A stretch of 52,266 nt of DNA from Moorena sp. SIO3I8 (GCF_010692325.1 NZ_JAAHHW010000044.1:1-52266), one strand, 5' to 3'. Shown: positions 17,656-27,006, counted from the stretch's first letter. The notes: generated by a model from the sequence alone, not told the origin. Made by a program: numbers and translations.

Positions 17656-19050
17656 TCACATGGCTTCGAGTTCCTTACCTTTGGTTTCCCGAACTGCGAA
17701 CACAACTAAGAAAAAGGAGATAGCAGCAGCAATGGTATAAAGACCATAAGCAGTACCTAAACCAAACCTAGTCAGGAGAATGGGGAAGGTGATGGTAATG
17801 AAAAAATTTGCCAGCCATTGAGTTGAAGCACCAACAGACAGTGCAGACCCTCGAATCTGGTTGTTGAACATTTCCCCTAGCATCACCCAGACCACTGGTC
17901 CCCAGGAAAAGCCAAAGCAGAACACATAGAGGTTAGCGGCGAAGAGGGCAACAATCCCTTGAGAGTGAGTCAGAATCAATTCACCAGCGCTATCCAAGTG
18001 GGCGAAAGTGAAAATAAATGCCATTATCCCCAAAGTCAAGGTCATCCCAATAGACCCGATCAGCAGAAGGGGTTTGCGTCCAAATTTGTCGATGTATGCG
18101 ATCGCTAAAAGGGTAGTAATAAGATTAATAGCGCCAGTAATAACATTAATTAGCAGGGAATCTCCTTCTGAAAACCCTACCTCTTGCCATAACACATTAC
18201 CATAGTAGAATACTACATTAATTCCCACAAACTGTTGAAATAGAGATAGTCCCATGCCTACCCAGACAATGGGAAGGAGCATACCATTTTTACCAATCAG
18301 ATCAGACAGTTTAGGCTTGCGCTCCTTGAGAAGTGTTTGCTGAATTTCCAAGACCTTGGCTTGGACATCACCACTCTCAATCTTGGCGAAAACAGCAGCA
18401 GCTTTTGTCAATCGGCCAATAGAGACCAAAAAGCGGGGAGATTCAGGAATCAACCAAGCCCCGACCCAATAAACAGTTGCTGGAATAAGCTCCATCCAGA
18501 ACATCCAGCGCCAAGCCGGTATAGAAAACCAAAGTGGTGCTTCTGCTGAACCGGTAGCCATACTAATCAAGTAGTTGCTGACAAAAGCAATAAAAATACC
18601 AATAACAATGGCCAATTGCTGCAGAGAACCTAACCTTCCCCGCAGGTGAGCTGGAGAAACCTCTGCGATGTAAGCTGGACTAATTACACTAGCGGCACCC
18701 ACAGCAATGCCACCCACCAGTCGATAGACTATAAAATCCCAGATACTGATTGCTATACCAGAGCCAATGGCACTGATCGTAAATAAAGCAGCAGTCATCA
18801 GCATCACCTTTCTACGGCCATACCAATCCGCCATTTGTCCAGCGTAAAACGCCCCAACTGCAGAACCTAGCAGCATCGAAGATACTGAAAATCCCGTCCC
18901 GACGCTAGTGGAGTCAAAGGCTTTTTGCAGTGCTGTAATGGTGCCATTGATCACTGCACTGTCGAAACCGAATAAAAAACCACCAATGGCAGCTACTGCG
19001 GAAATCAGAATTACAAAAGATATATGGTATTGTTGTTGGTCATTTATCAT
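17656..19050 (-). CDS. sugar:proton symporter (GlcP/XylE-like MFS)
   Basis: A 464-aa, 12-TM member of the sugar porter family. Signatures are GGFLFGFDSAVINGT in TM1, the loop motif DWYGRRKVML, R-x-x-G-G-x-x-x-G (RLVGGIAVGA), PESPRFLVSIGR between the two halves, QQFVGINVVFYYG in TM7, GRKPLL, and the C-terminal VRETKGKELE. Closest in style to the cyanobacterial glucose transporter GlcP/GtcA and to XylE, so it should import a hexose or pentose across the plasma membrane with protons. The exact sugar cannot be read. It stands alone and is convergent with the M48 gene. Confidence 0.9.
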   Translation of the reverse strand: MINDQQQYHISFVILISAVAAIGGFLFGFDSAVINGTITALQKAFDSTSVGTGFSVSSMLLGSAVGAFYAGQMADWYGRRKVMLMTAALFTISAIGSGIAISIWDFIVYRLVGGIAVGAASVISPAYIAEVSPAHLRGRLGSLQQLAIVIGIFIAFVSNYLISMATGSAEAPLWFSIPAWRWMFWMELIPATVYWVGAWLIPESPRFLVSIGRLTKAAAVFAKIESGDVQAKVLEIQQTLLKERKPKLSDLIGKNGMLLPIVWVGMGLSLFQQFVGINVVFYYGNVLWQEVGFSEGDSLLINVITGAINLITTLLAIAYIDKFGRKPLLLIGSIGMTLTLGIMAFIFTFAHLDSAGELILTHSQGIVALFAANLYVFCFGFSWGPVVWVMLGEMFNNQIRGSALSVGASTQWLANFFITITFPILLTRFGLGTAYGLYTIAAAISFFLVVFAVRETKGKELEAM

Positions 19051-19534
19051 TTATAGCAGTTCTCAATGGGATGAGGTACTTAAGCCGGTAGGGAGTAGGG
19101 AGTAGGGAGTAGGGAGTAGCGCTGCATCACTTTTCAATTTTCTATATTCATACCAAGTTGCGGTCAAAGGTACAACAATCTCATCCGCCCATCTCCCCAT
19201 CTCCCCATCTCCCCATCTCCCCATCTCCCTATCCAACCAATTTAATCTGTTTGAATGCAACTCGGTATCATCCATACCTGGAAGCTTTTTGCCCTAATTC
19301 TTTAGGTGGACAAGTTGCCAGTTAAGCAACTGTCTATCGAAAGAACGACCTATCACCTTAGGCATAGTAGCGTCCAATAATAGACAGAGCTAGGATTACA
19401 GCCAAATATTGCCAAGACCCTAACTACCACGGAATTGTGTACAGGTTTAAATAGTGGCATGGGATACCTCACCAGGCTTTAAAGAAGGAAAGTAGAGTTT
19501 AAAGGTAAGGTAAAGCTGAGGGAGCTTGCAGCAA
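19051..19534. other. intergenic with heptamer arrays
   Basis: GGGAGTA heptamers at about 19089-19120 and CCCATCT heptamers at about 19190-19230. Short frames here are repeat-driven. The rest must hold promoters for the sugar transporter (minus) and the NfeD-like gene (plus); none is clear. Confidence 0.5.
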
Positions 19535-19852
19535 ATGGAATCAACTAAAAACCCCACCATGGAAGAAATGAACCTATTCTCAGAGCCTGGCACTGGCAAG
19601 GTAGAAAAGACAATTACCCCTCATAAGCCAGGACGAGTCAAGTTTAAAGCAACTTACTGGCCAGCAGAAGTATGCTCTGATTTTCAAGTCACCCTTGAAC
19701 CTGAAGACCCAGTTACAGTTGTTGGTCGGCGGGGCATTACCCTGATTGTGGTACCAGTGGGTTATATTTTTCCCGACGATTCCCAAGAGTCAAGCCAAAA
19801 CCTAGCCAGAGGGATTGTCTCACGCTTGTTTAGTTGGACTCAACGAGTGTGA
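19535..19852 (+). CDS. small NfeD-like OB-fold protein
   Basis: A 105-aa protein. After a polar N-terminus the core (GTGKVEKTITPHKPGRVKFKATYWPA, then VVGRRGITLIVVP) resembles the soluble OB-fold C-terminal domain of NfeD proteins, here without the membrane part. Such short cyanobacterial forms have no proven role. A TTG at 19526 would add three codons, but GAGGGAG at 19517-19523 is correctly spaced for the ATG at 19535. A strong hairpin follows the stop. Confidence 0.7.
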   Translation: MESTKNPTMEEMNLFSEPGTGKVEKTITPHKPGRVKFKATYWPAEVCSDFQVTLEPEDPVTVVGRRGITLIVVPVGYIFPDDSQESSQNLARGIVSRLFSWTQRV

Positions 19853-19890
19853 GTGTTTACAGTATTCTGTAATCCAAACTAATTAACTTC

Positions 19891-19933
19891 AGAAGCCCAA
19901 TACTGAACCTAGGGTTGACAGTATTGGGCTTCT
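19891..19933 (+). terminator. strong 15-bp stem terminator
   Basis: AGAAGCCCAATACTG (19891-19905) pairs perfectly with CAGTATTGGGCTTCT (19919-19933) around a 13-base loop, 38 bp after the NfeD-like stop, followed by AGGTTTACTTG. Confidence 0.75.
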
Positions 19934-20047
19934 AGGTTTACTTGAACTTTGCCACTAAGATCACTATTTTGAGCGACTTAGGAAATAACTCTACCGTTAA
20001 AGTTCCTTAATAATTAACCCTATTTAATAGCTGAGTTTACTAGAAGT

Positions 20048-20077
20048 TTGACACCAAGGTTACTTTTTCTTTATAAT
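20048..20077 (+). promoter_or_regulatory. sigma70-type promoter of second HTH gene
   Basis: TTGACA at 20048-20053 and TATAAT at 20072-20077, spacer 18 bp. It matches the layout before the first HTH paralog, including the downstream TATAG(T)3 stretch. Confidence 0.75.
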
Positions 20078-20108
20078 AGTTTTATCGGTATAGTTTTTAG
20101 AAACAGCT

Positions 20109-20600
20109 ATGAACAAGTGCGTTTGTACTACTGAAGCCGCATCTCTTTTAGGTATTTCTCCTCGGCGATTGCGCCAACTCCTAGAGAAGGGTCGCGTCCG
20201 AGGTGCCTATAAAAGTGGGAAATTCTGGATTATTCCCCTGTTCAACAATCTGCCTCAAATCATTAAAGGCACTAGAGGACCAAAAGGAAAATGGCGTACC
20301 AGTCGTACTCCGGCTCTAGCCAAGATTAATGTCAACCGCAATCACATTGGCTCGAATATCCACAAAAGCCCGGAAGAGCGCAAGCCAGTGATTTCAGTAA
20401 AACGAAGTGGCAACAATGTATACGGCAACCAGGTAGAAATCCTCGGTCCTTGCCGGATTGTATATCAGCCAGACACTCCACTGCCTTGTGGCGCTCGTCT
20501 GTGGATTGACCTACGGTCACGCTACGCGAACGAAACCTTTAGTGATATTCACTTCATTGGTGGTAGTTTTTCTGCTCGTGGTGGAAACTCAAGTTGCTAG
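20109..20600 (+). CDS. excisionase/MerR-like HTH protein, copy 2, with repeat insertion
   Basis: A 163-aa paralog of the 10938-11390 protein with the same N-terminal HTH (TTEAASLLGISPRRLRQLLEKG) and basic region. Relative to copy 1 it carries eight extra residues (DLRSRYAN) between LWI and ETFSDIHFIGG, encoded by 24 bp at 20508-20531 that match a dispersed repeat of this genome. It also has a slightly longer C-terminus (ARGGNSSC). The insertion preserves the frame, so the protein is probably still made. Unlike copy 1 it has no clear Shine-Dalgarno. Confidence 0.8.
   Translation: MNKCVCTTEAASLLGISPRRLRQLLEKGRVRGAYKSGKFWIIPLFNNLPQIIKGTRGPKGKWRTSRTPALAKINVNRNHIGSNIHKSPEERKPVISVKRSGNNVYGNQVEILGPCRIVYQPDTPLPCGARLWIDLRSRYANETFSDIHFIGGSFSARGGNSSC
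20508..20531 (+). repeat. 24-bp dispersed repeat inserted in-frame
   Basis: The segment GACCTACGGTCACGCTACGC plus GAAC is absent from the paralogous gene at the same place. Close relatives lie at about 23305-23330 and 285-312 in intergenic DNA. Confidence 0.8.
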
Positions 20601-20660
20601 TTATGCAGAGCAGAACAGAGATATCAAATCACAGAACTATCTGAAAGCCCCCGAATGTTA

Positions 20661-21839
20661 TCAGTGGCCATTGATTTGTTGCAAAAACTTTTCCAACCGA
20701 TCCATCCCCTTCTCAATGGAAGCCATATCCGTAGCATAGGAAAGACGGATACAATCATCAGCACCAAAGGCAATACCAGGAATTGCAGCAACTTGCTCGG
20801 AACTGAGCAAGCGATCGCAAAATTCCAAAGAGGTTAAACCAGTTTGACTAATGTTAGGGAATAAGTAGAAAGCAGCGTCTGGCTTCACACAAGTCAGTCC
20901 AGGCATGGCCGTGAGGCGCTCTAACATCACCTTTCGCCGTTCGGCAAAGGCTTGGCGCATCTGTTCTACACAGTCAAGGGGACCTTCCAAAGCTGCGATC
21001 GCACCATACTGAGCAAAGGTACAAACATTAGAGGTGCTATGACTCTGAATTGTGGTCATTGCTTTAATTAGCTCTACTGGACCGGCTATATAACCGATAC
21101 GCCAGCCGGTCATGGCAAAGGCTTTAGCAAACCCATTACTAATGATAGTGCGCTTGAATATTTCTGAGCCTACTGCCCCAATACTAAGGTGTTGAGCCCC
21201 ATCGTAGCGAATTTTCTCGTAAATTTCGTCAGAAACCACCAGAATATCTTGCTCTACCACCACCTCCGCCAAGGCTTTTAGCTCGGCGGGAGTATAAACC
21301 ATACCGGTGGGATTAGACGGAGAGTTGAGAATAAATAATTTAGTTTGGGGTGTGATGGATGAACGGAGCTGAGCCGGTGTAATTTTGTACCCTTGAGTGG
21401 CATCTGTAGGGACAATCACAGGTTTGCCACCAGCCAGCTTCACCATTTCTGGATAGGAAAGCCAGTAGGGAGCAGGAATAATCACCTCATCTCCCACTTC
21501 AATCAGAGCCAGCATCAAGTTGAATAGGGATTGCTTACCGCCGTTGGTGACAATAACGTTGTGTGTATCGTAATCCAGGTTATTCTCATGGCGCAGTTTA
21601 TTTGCGATCGCAACTCTTAGCTTCGGTTCCCCAGCAGCTGGACCATACTTAGTCTTTCCTTCATCCAGGGCTTGCTTACTGGCTGCTTTAATATGAGCGG
21701 GAGTGTCAAAATCCGGTTCTCCGGCGCTAAAACTACAAACATCAATCCCATCTGCCTTCATGGCTTTGGCTTTAGCAGCAATGGCTAAAGTTAAGGAAGG
21801 GGTAACTTGACCAACTCTTGATGCCAGCTTCATGCTCAA
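20661..21839 (-). CDS. aspC: aspartate/aromatic aminotransferase, class I (subgroup Ib)
   Basis: A 392-aa PLP enzyme of fold type I. It has the start [16 protein letters not shown], the substrate-binding [21 protein letters not shown], the PLP-contacting SDEIYEKI, the Schiff-base lysine K239 in [16 protein letters not shown], and a C-terminal [12 protein letters not shown] arginine. This pattern is that of the cyanobacterial AspC/PatA-type subgroup Ib enzymes, which transfer the amino group between glutamate and oxaloacetate and in some cases prephenate. Length is standard. It is monocistronic and convergent with the second HTH gene. The gene symbol reflects the family; prephenate specificity cannot be excluded. 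Confidence 0.88.
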   Translation of the reverse strand: MSMKLASRVGQVTPSLTLAIAAKAKAMKADGIDVCSFSAGEPDFDTPAHIKAASKQALDEGKTKYGPAAGEPKLRVAIANKLRHENNLDYDTHNVIVTNGGKQSLFNLMLALIEVGDEVIIPAPYWLSYPEMVKLAGGKPVIVPTDATQGYKITPAQLRSSITPQTKLFILNSPSNPTGMVYTPAELKALAEVVVEQDILVVSDEIYEKIRYDGAQHLSIGAVGSEIFKRTIISNGFAKAFAMTGWRIGYIAGPVELIKAMTTIQSHSTSNVCTFAQYGAIAALEGPLDCVEQMRQAFAERRKVMLERLTAMPGLTCVKPDAAFYLFPNISQTGLTSLEFCDRLLSSEQVAAIPGIAFGADDCIRLSYATDMASIEKGMDRLEKFLQQINGH

Positions 21840-22466
21840 AAATAATAACTGAGGAATTGTTAATCCGATTGCCTTGACAATCTTATCATTTTCTCATACT
21901 AGCTAGCCATTCAGAATTAATTTTAGATTTTTTTTAGCTTTTTTTAATATTTATTTTATCTTTCAGCCTTGTGCCTTTGTTACCTAATCAGGGCTAATCA
22001 ATGCTGTAGAGGTTTGCTGTCAAACCATGAACTTACGTTAACTAAAGACTAGAAACTATATATTTCTTAAATTGATGTGTTTTTTTGCTGCAATTTACTG
22101 CCAATTAATTCAGACTTAAATTTATTGTTTACTTGACTAAGTAGCAGAACAAACGCATCTAAATTCTAGAAGCCTTACTGAAATAAGATTACAAAAATAA
22201 TAAGCAAAATTACTTATCTTATGACTCTTAGATCGAGTAGGTATTTCAAAATAAGATGCCTTTATCCTGAACTAAGTAAGTAGCTATAAAAGTAAAAGTT
22301 TGTCAGTGCTGAGTGTTAAAGTCCTGAGTTTTTTCCAGCACTTTGGTAGTGAGGAACTGACTCAAGGGCTTTCATCACAGCGCGAAATTTGCCCCAACAA
22401 GTTTGTTTGGGCTTCTTTGTGTCTACTAATTGATTTTCCTGTCACTGTCGGAAGAGGATATTGTAA
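21840..22466. other. 630-bp AT-rich divergent intergenic region
   Basis: Lies between the divergent aminotransferase and J-domain genes. It is AT-rich with no tandem repeats and no open frame of note. I see no clear ncRNA structure. Promoters for both genes must lie here. Confidence 0.5.
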
Positions 22467-22877
22467 ATGTTAGAGGTAGAGAAATACTACAGAATCCTGG
22501 AGCTGGAGCCTGGAGCTTCACAGGAGGAGATTCACCAGGGCTACCTCGATTTGACCTGGGTATGGCATCCTGACCGTTTTTCTGGTAATCCCCGGCTACA
22601 ACAGAAAGCTCACTCCAAGCTACAACAAATCAATGAAGCTCATGCCCAATTGCGCTCTTTACAAAAAACTCTCAGTTGGAAAAATAGACACCCCAAGCCT
22701 AAAGCCCAAAACCAATCACCATTAAAAAACAAATATCGTCAGTCAGGCTTATATAAAAGGGAAGTTGATCCTGTGACCACCGAAGCTAGTGAAAGTAAAA
22801 CTGGGAGTCAGAATCAGGGAAATCCAAAGTCTAGGCGTGTCTATCCCAGCCAGAAAATCGATGATTGGTTAGATTAA
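22467..22877 (+). CDS. J-domain protein
   Basis: A 136-aa protein with an N-terminal J domain (about 6-65): YYRILELEPGASQEEIHQGYLDL, then the HPD motif (WHPDRF) and QINEAHAQL. The remaining half is a polar, basic, probably disordered tail without the glycine-rich or zinc regions of DnaJ, so it is a class C J-protein. It should recruit DnaK-type Hsp70 chaperones to a specific but unknown client. The long leader upstream and the single-gene layout suggest independent regulation. Confidence 0.85.
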   Translation: MLEVEKYYRILELEPGASQEEIHQGYLDLTWVWHPDRFSGNPRLQQKAHSKLQQINEAHAQLRSLQKTLSWKNRHPKPKAQNQSPLKNKYRQSGLYKREVDPVTTEASESKTGSQNQGNPKSRRVYPSQKIDDWLD

Positions 22878-22914
22878 CTGACTGGTGATTATTTGTGATT
22901 ACTTGATTGGTGCT

Positions 22915-23223
22915 CTAATTGCTTAAGGTTTCTATATCCTGTCGGTAGGCAATTAAGGCGTGACGATTGCGGTATTCGGCTATAGCACGCAGAATTGCAT
23001 CAGACACTTCCCGGGATACGATCGTCTTAATTTCAACATTGGTGTTGTAGCCGGGAATATCTCCTAGGCGTCTGCCGTGACCCCCCTCTCCCCGTACATC
23101 ACTAACAGTATAACCAGTAGCCCCGTGGCTTTTGATTAGCTTCACCAGGCTTTCTCGAATTACTGATTCACCAATGATGGTGACTAAGACAGCACTATTG
23201 ATGGGAGCATCTTCTGTAGACAT
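22915..23223 (-). CDS. PII-like (GlnB/CutA-fold) signalling protein
   Basis: A 102-aa protein with the PII-like beta-alpha-beta pattern: VLVTIIGESVIRESLVKLIKSHGATGYTVSDVRGEGG, then NVEIKTIVSREVSDAILRAIAEY. The segment ATGYTVSDVRGEGG corresponds to the start of the PII T-loop, but the tyrosine-bearing loop of GlnB is missing, and the CGPxGC end of SbtB is absent. It is thus a divergent cyanobacterial PII-superfamily member of unknown ligand. An open frame extends 20 codons further upstream, but those codons are formed by a 40-bp palindrome, so the ATG at 23223 is preferred. Confidence 0.72.
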   Translation of the reverse strand: MSTEDAPINSAVLVTIIGESVIRESLVKLIKSHGATGYTVSDVRGEGGHGRRLGDIPGYNTNVEIKTIVSREVSDAILRAIAEYRNRHALIAYRQDIETLSN

Positions 23224-23241
23224 AGGAAATTTCTTAATCCT

Positions 23242-23281
23242 GACATCTACTAGTCTAGAATCTTCTAGTCTAGTAGATGTC
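23242..23281. promoter_or_regulatory. 40-bp near-perfect palindrome before PII-like gene
   Basis: GACATCTACTAGTCTAGAA and TTCTAGTCTAGTAGATGTC are complementary over 19 bp with one mismatch and a 2-base centre. On the plus strand it is followed by AATTTTT. It may be a terminator (for plus-strand readthrough) or an operator for the PII-like gene. Confidence 0.7.
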
Positions 23282-23357
23282 AATTTTTAGTTATCAATGG
23301 GATTGACCTACGGTCACGAATCGCGAACCCATTGACAACCAAGCTTAACTATACCGA

Positions 23358-23654
23358 TTAGTGGGTAATTTCAAATCCCTGCAAACCTTCTGGTGTCTCA
23401 TTATTAACCACCACATTGTCAACGACAGCATTTAACGGTCCGCTATGACACCAACGAACCATAGCTTCTACTGCTGCGGTATTTCCTTCAAACACTGCTT
23501 CCACACGCTTATCAAGAAGATTTCTGACCCAGCCGTTCACCCCTAGATGCTTAGCTTGAAGCATTGTGGCGTAGCGATAACCAACTCCTTGAACTCTTCC
23601 GGAAATGAAAACATGGGTGCGGATTTGCTTGTGTGGTGTTGATGAGTTTTGCAT
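23358..23654 (-). CDS. acyP: acylphosphatase
   Basis: A 98-aa protein of standard acylphosphatase length and fold. The phosphate-binding loop GRVQGVGYR (19-27) contains the catalytic arginine R27, and the catalytic asparagine is N45 in NGWVRN. It hydrolyses acyl phosphates such as acetyl phosphate or 1,3-bisphosphoglycerate in the cytoplasm. It lies 160 bp downstream of the double phosphatase gene, separated by an inverted repeat, so the two are probably not strictly cotranscribed. Confidence 0.92.
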   Translation of the reverse strand: MQNSSTPHKQIRTHVFISGRVQGVGYRYATMLQAKHLGVNGWVRNLLDKRVEAVFEGNTAAVEAMVRWCHSGPLNAVVDNVVVNNETPEGLQGFEITH

Positions 23655-23679
23655 TTAGCAGTTTGCTGTTGACTACACC

Positions 23680-23782
23680 AATTAATGTTGAAGGTTGTTC
23701 GCCCTAAGCATCCTTTGTCGGGGAGGTTGAGTGTAACACGCTTTGCTTAGGGTCAACCTTCAACCAACCTTCAACATACTTA
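23680..23782. repeat. inverted repeat downstream of double phosphatase gene
   Basis: GTTGAAGGTTGTTCGCCCTA near 23688-23707 faces a complement-like TAGGGTCAACCTTCAACC near 23748-23765, suggesting a long imperfect hairpin between the two genes. Its role as terminator is possible. Confidence 0.45.
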
Positions 23783-23815
23783 CCCCAAAGCATGGGACTT
23801 GATCCTATTGTTTAG

Positions 23816-25165
23816 CTACAGCGCACCAGCCGCTGTTTTATCCAATACACCTCCAGATAGGTGTGTGGTGATATTCATCGCTTGCAATACTGGGGCTTTG
23901 TCTAAGCCTTGGGGATAATCAATTACGCTGACAGCCCCATTTCCCTGCTTGATATTCCAAATTAATGCTGGACTCAAGCCAAGAATGTCACAAAGTACTA
24001 CTTTATTGATAGCATCATGAGCCACCACTAAGCCAGTCTGAAATCCTGAACCAGATGCCGTAGCCGATTGAACCATCCCATTCCAGGATGCCACTGCTCT
24101 TTCCAAAACATCCTGTAGGTTCTCTCCTTCTGGCATTTGTACCGTTTCTGGGGCAACTTTCCACTGATGCAGCAATTCACCATACTCTTGGGCTATCTCT
24201 GACTCTAATTTGCCCTCCCATAAGCCATGACTGATTTCCCGGAGTCCATCATCAACTTGTAAATTGACATTGGGGTGAGACTGGAGAATAATTTCAGCAG
24301 TTTCCTTAGGACGCAGCATCGGGCTACTCACTGCAAAATCAATGGAGACATCTTTTAGAAACTCACCCGCTTGCTGTCCTTGTTTACGACCATTATCATT
24401 TAAAGGCACATCAATCTGTCCCTGAAAGCGAGACGCACGATTCCAATCGGTTTCACCGTGGCGCACCAACAACAGACGCAACCCTTGGTCAATATCTCCC
24501 CTTCTTGGCAAGGTTTCTCCCAAGTGGGAGGTTTGATTAAGGGATTCCAATTGTACGGTTTCTCCCCAACCACCAGTGAAATTTAGTACATTGATGCCAC
24601 AATTGGATTGCCTGATACTATGGTAACGAGCAGGAGTTACCCCAATGGCACTGCTAATTAAGCAGCGATTGATACCATTATGGGCTACGATTAAAATCGT
24701 ACCTCCTTGATAGAGGCGGATAACCTCTTGCCAAAACTGCTCTGCTTGTTTGTATAGTTCAAGCACAGGAAAATGTTCTTTTGACCCGACCCCTGTGGGA
24801 ATGACCATGGAAAATTCGTGGGGGCTTTCTTTCCAGCGCTGGTAGTCTTCTGGGAATTTTTCCAAAACTTCGTTCTTTTGCAGATTTTCCCAAAGGGGTA
24901 AATCGATTTCCATCAGCTGATCTGATGGCTGTAACTGGGGAGGGTTTGGCAAATAGGATAGGATAATATCTGCGGTTTGCTTTGCCCGTTGTAAAGGGGA
25001 GCAGTAGATGGCATCAAAGCTGAGGCTACTGAGGGCAGTACCAACTTTTTGGGCATCAGCACGACCTTTTTCGGTCAGGACTGACTGATCACTGCGTCCT
25101 TGAATGATCTGCTGAATGTTGTAAGTACTTTGACCGTGACGGACAATAACGACGCGGGTAGCCAA
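23816..25165 (-). CDS. double-domain histidine phosphatase (phosphoglycerate mutase-like)
   Basis: A 449-aa protein made of two fused histidine-phosphatase domains. The first begins MATRVVIVRHGQSTYN (RHG at 9-11) and contains SPLQRAKQTA and LIVAHNGINR; the second begins LLLVRHGETDWNRASRFQG near residue 230 and contains SSPMLRPKETA and LVVAHDAINK. Both have the catalytic histidines. This double layout is typical of cyanobacterial GpmB-like proteins related to phosphoglycerate mutase and to 2-carboxy-arabinitol 1-phosphatase. Substrate unknown; metabolite repair linked to Rubisco inhibitors is one possibility, but that is inference. Confidence 0.87.
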   Translation of the reverse strand: MATRVVIVRHGQSTYNIQQIIQGRSDQSVLTEKGRADAQKVGTALSSLSFDAIYCSPLQRAKQTADIILSYLPNPPQLQPSDQLMEIDLPLWENLQKNEVLEKFPEDYQRWKESPHEFSMVIPTGVGSKEHFPVLELYKQAEQFWQEVIRLYQGGTILIVAHNGINRCLISSAIGVTPARYHSIRQSNCGINVLNFTGGWGETVQLESLNQTSHLGETLPRRGDIDQGLRLLLVRHGETDWNRASRFQGQIDVPLNDNGRKQGQQAGEFLKDVSIDFAVSSPMLRPKETAEIILQSHPNVNLQVDDGLREISHGLWEGKLESEIAQEYGELLHQWKVAPETVQMPEGENLQDVLERAVASWNGMVQSATASGSGFQTGLVVAHDAINKVVLCDILGLSPALIWNIKQGNGAVSVIDYPQGLDKAPVLQAMNITTHLSGGVLDKTAAGAL

Positions 25166-25395
25166 TCTCTTATTCCTCCATGAGCAGGTATGTGGTTCAG
25201 CCGGGTCAGCTAGGGTGACAAATGTATACTCGGTATACTGAGATGATTCCGAATCATCAAGGTCATTGTAACTTAGCTAGCTCATCCCTAAACTGGCAGT
25301 GTATAGTTGGTGACTGGTTATTGGTTACTTGTCCGTTGACCAGCAACAAATAACTAGTAACTAATGAGCAAAATGCTTGTGTGTTGGGGGGTTCG

Positions 25396-27006
25396 ATGAC
25401 TAGAAAACGGTTGGTTTTAATTGTACTGACGATTTTTGCGATCGCTAGAATTGGCCTTTCTCTGGTAGAAAGCTGGGGTCAGCCCCAGATTCAAACTAAT
25501 CTGGAACTTCGCCAAACCAATCTAGTACTTCATGGCTGGCAGTGGCAGAACACAAACCCTGATTCTGATAAATCTGAGCAGCTTAATCAGGAGTCTAAGA
25601 TAGATTGGACTGTGGCTCGTAATGCTTTGATTGGTGCTGAGCCGTTTCAATCTGCTCAAAAACAGTATGAAACAGCCCGTCAATTGGCTCAGACCAATCA
25701 GTCAAAGGTCCTGACCAAACTCCAAAAATTTTCCATAGGGAAGGTAACCACACCGAACGATAGGGGGCAATCACAATCACCAGTCACTCCCCTGACCCAA
25801 AACGCCTATGCCTCGGAGCAGCAGCAATTGCAAGAGTCATTGTCTGACATCGAACAGCTGATTGCTCGGCTGGATTTGCGTATTGGCATTCTCCAAGCTC
25901 AACAAGGAAAAACCGATGCTGCTATTGAAACCTGGGATAAACAGACATACTCTAATGGCTCATTAGAAACTGCTGGGGTATTAATGGGTCTATGGAGTGA
26001 TCCACCCCTGGTAATACCAGATGCTGAGCAAAAAATTGAACAAAACTTAGATAATTGGTTCCGCTATCGGGCGTTGAGTCAGCTGTATCAAGTGCAGCAG
26101 CGCCAAAGTGACCTATTGTTACTCCAAACCCAAGAACAAGAAACCGCTGAACAAGCAATTGTCAAATTATTCGTTATCGCTGTCATCCCAGGATTTAACA
26201 CCCTATTGGGTTTGATAATCTTAGTGTGTTTGGTTGGTCAGTTGTTATTTCAAGGTAAGCAATCCCTGATAGCAACGAATCATAATGTGCCATGGAAAAC
26301 AGCTTGGGATGGGGAAATTATTTGGCAAGTGCTGATTTTTGGTTTTTTCGCTATCGGTCAACTGCTGTTACCGGTTTTAATTGGTTTGTCACTGGGGATT
26401 GTTGGAATTAACCCAGCCAATTTTACGGTACAGATGAGTGCTTTCTATGTGTTGCTAACTTACCTAATCATGGCATTTGGGGGCTTGTTAGTGATGTATC
26501 TTTCCATTAAGCCCTTTTTGCCCCTGCCAGAGGATTGGTTTAGCTTCAAGTGGCGCAGCAACTGGATTGTCTGGGGAGTCGGTGGCTATTTGATAGCACT
26601 CCCCTTGGTGATTGTGGTATCTCTGATTAACCAACAGTTATGGCAAGGAAACGGCGGTAGTAACCCACTGTTGCCCCTAGCTTTGGAGGGACAGGACACC
26701 ATAGCTTTGACGATATTTTTTCTGACAGCAGCTGTGGCAGCACCAGTGTTTGAAGAGATAATCTTTCGAGGGTTCTTGTTGCCCTCTTTGACTCGTTATC
26801 TACCAGTTTGGGGAGCGATCGCATTAAGTAGTCTGATTTTTGCGATCGCTCATTTGAGTCTCTCAGAAGTCCTACCCCTAGCCACATTGGGAATTGTCTT
26901 GGGATTCGTTTACACGCGATCGCGTAATCTTTTAGCTCCCATGCTGCTCCATAGTCTCTGGAATAGTGGTACGCTTCTGAGTTTGTTTGTTTTAGGCAGT
27001 AGTTAA
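25396..27006 (+). CDS. CPBP-family intramembrane metalloprotease
   Basis: A 536-aa membrane protein. An N-terminal signal anchor is followed by a soluble helical region (about 30-245) rich in Gln, then several TM helices. The C-terminal CPBP (Abi/CAAX protease) domain has EEIIFRG with E453-E454, FAIAHLSL, and a HSLWNS end, the three motifs that make the metal site. Members cleave prenylated or other membrane substrates in eukaryotes; in bacteria they act in bacteriocin immunity or are of unknown role. A GTG 15 bases upstream is possible, but the ATG after GGGGGGTTCG is preferred. Confidence 0.85.
   Translation: MTRKRLVLIVLTIFAIARIGLSLVESWGQPQIQTNLELRQTNLVLHGWQWQNTNPDSDKSEQLNQESKIDWTVARNALIGAEPFQSAQKQYETARQLAQTNQSKVLTKLQKFSIGKVTTPNDRGQSQSPVTPLTQNAYASEQQQLQESLSDIEQLIARLDLRIGILQAQQGKTDAAIETWDKQTYSNGSLETAGVLMGLWSDPPLVIPDAEQKIEQNLDNWFRYRALSQLYQVQQRQSDLLLLQTQEQETAEQAIVKLFVIAVIPGFNTLLGLIILVCLVGQLLFQGKQSLIATNHNVPWKTAWDGEIIWQVLIFGFFAIGQLLLPVLIGLSLGIVGINPANFTVQMSAFYVLLTYLIMAFGGLLVMYLSIKPFLPLPEDWFSFKWRSNWIVWGVGGYLIALPLVIVVSLINQQLWQGNGGSNPLLPLALEGQDTIALTIFFLTAAVAAPVFEEIIFRGFLLPSLTRYLPVWGAIALSSLIFAIAHLSLSEVLPLATLGIVLGFVYTRSRNLLAPMLLHSLWNSGTLLSLFVLGSS

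Noticed and set aside
22915-23223. GlnB or SbtB assignment
   Set aside because: The uridylylated tyrosine loop of GlnB and the CGPxGC end of SbtB are both absent.
23224-23283. 20-codon N-terminal extension of the PII-like protein
   Set aside because: The codons are formed by a 40-bp palindrome and the ATG at 23223 gives a complete domain.
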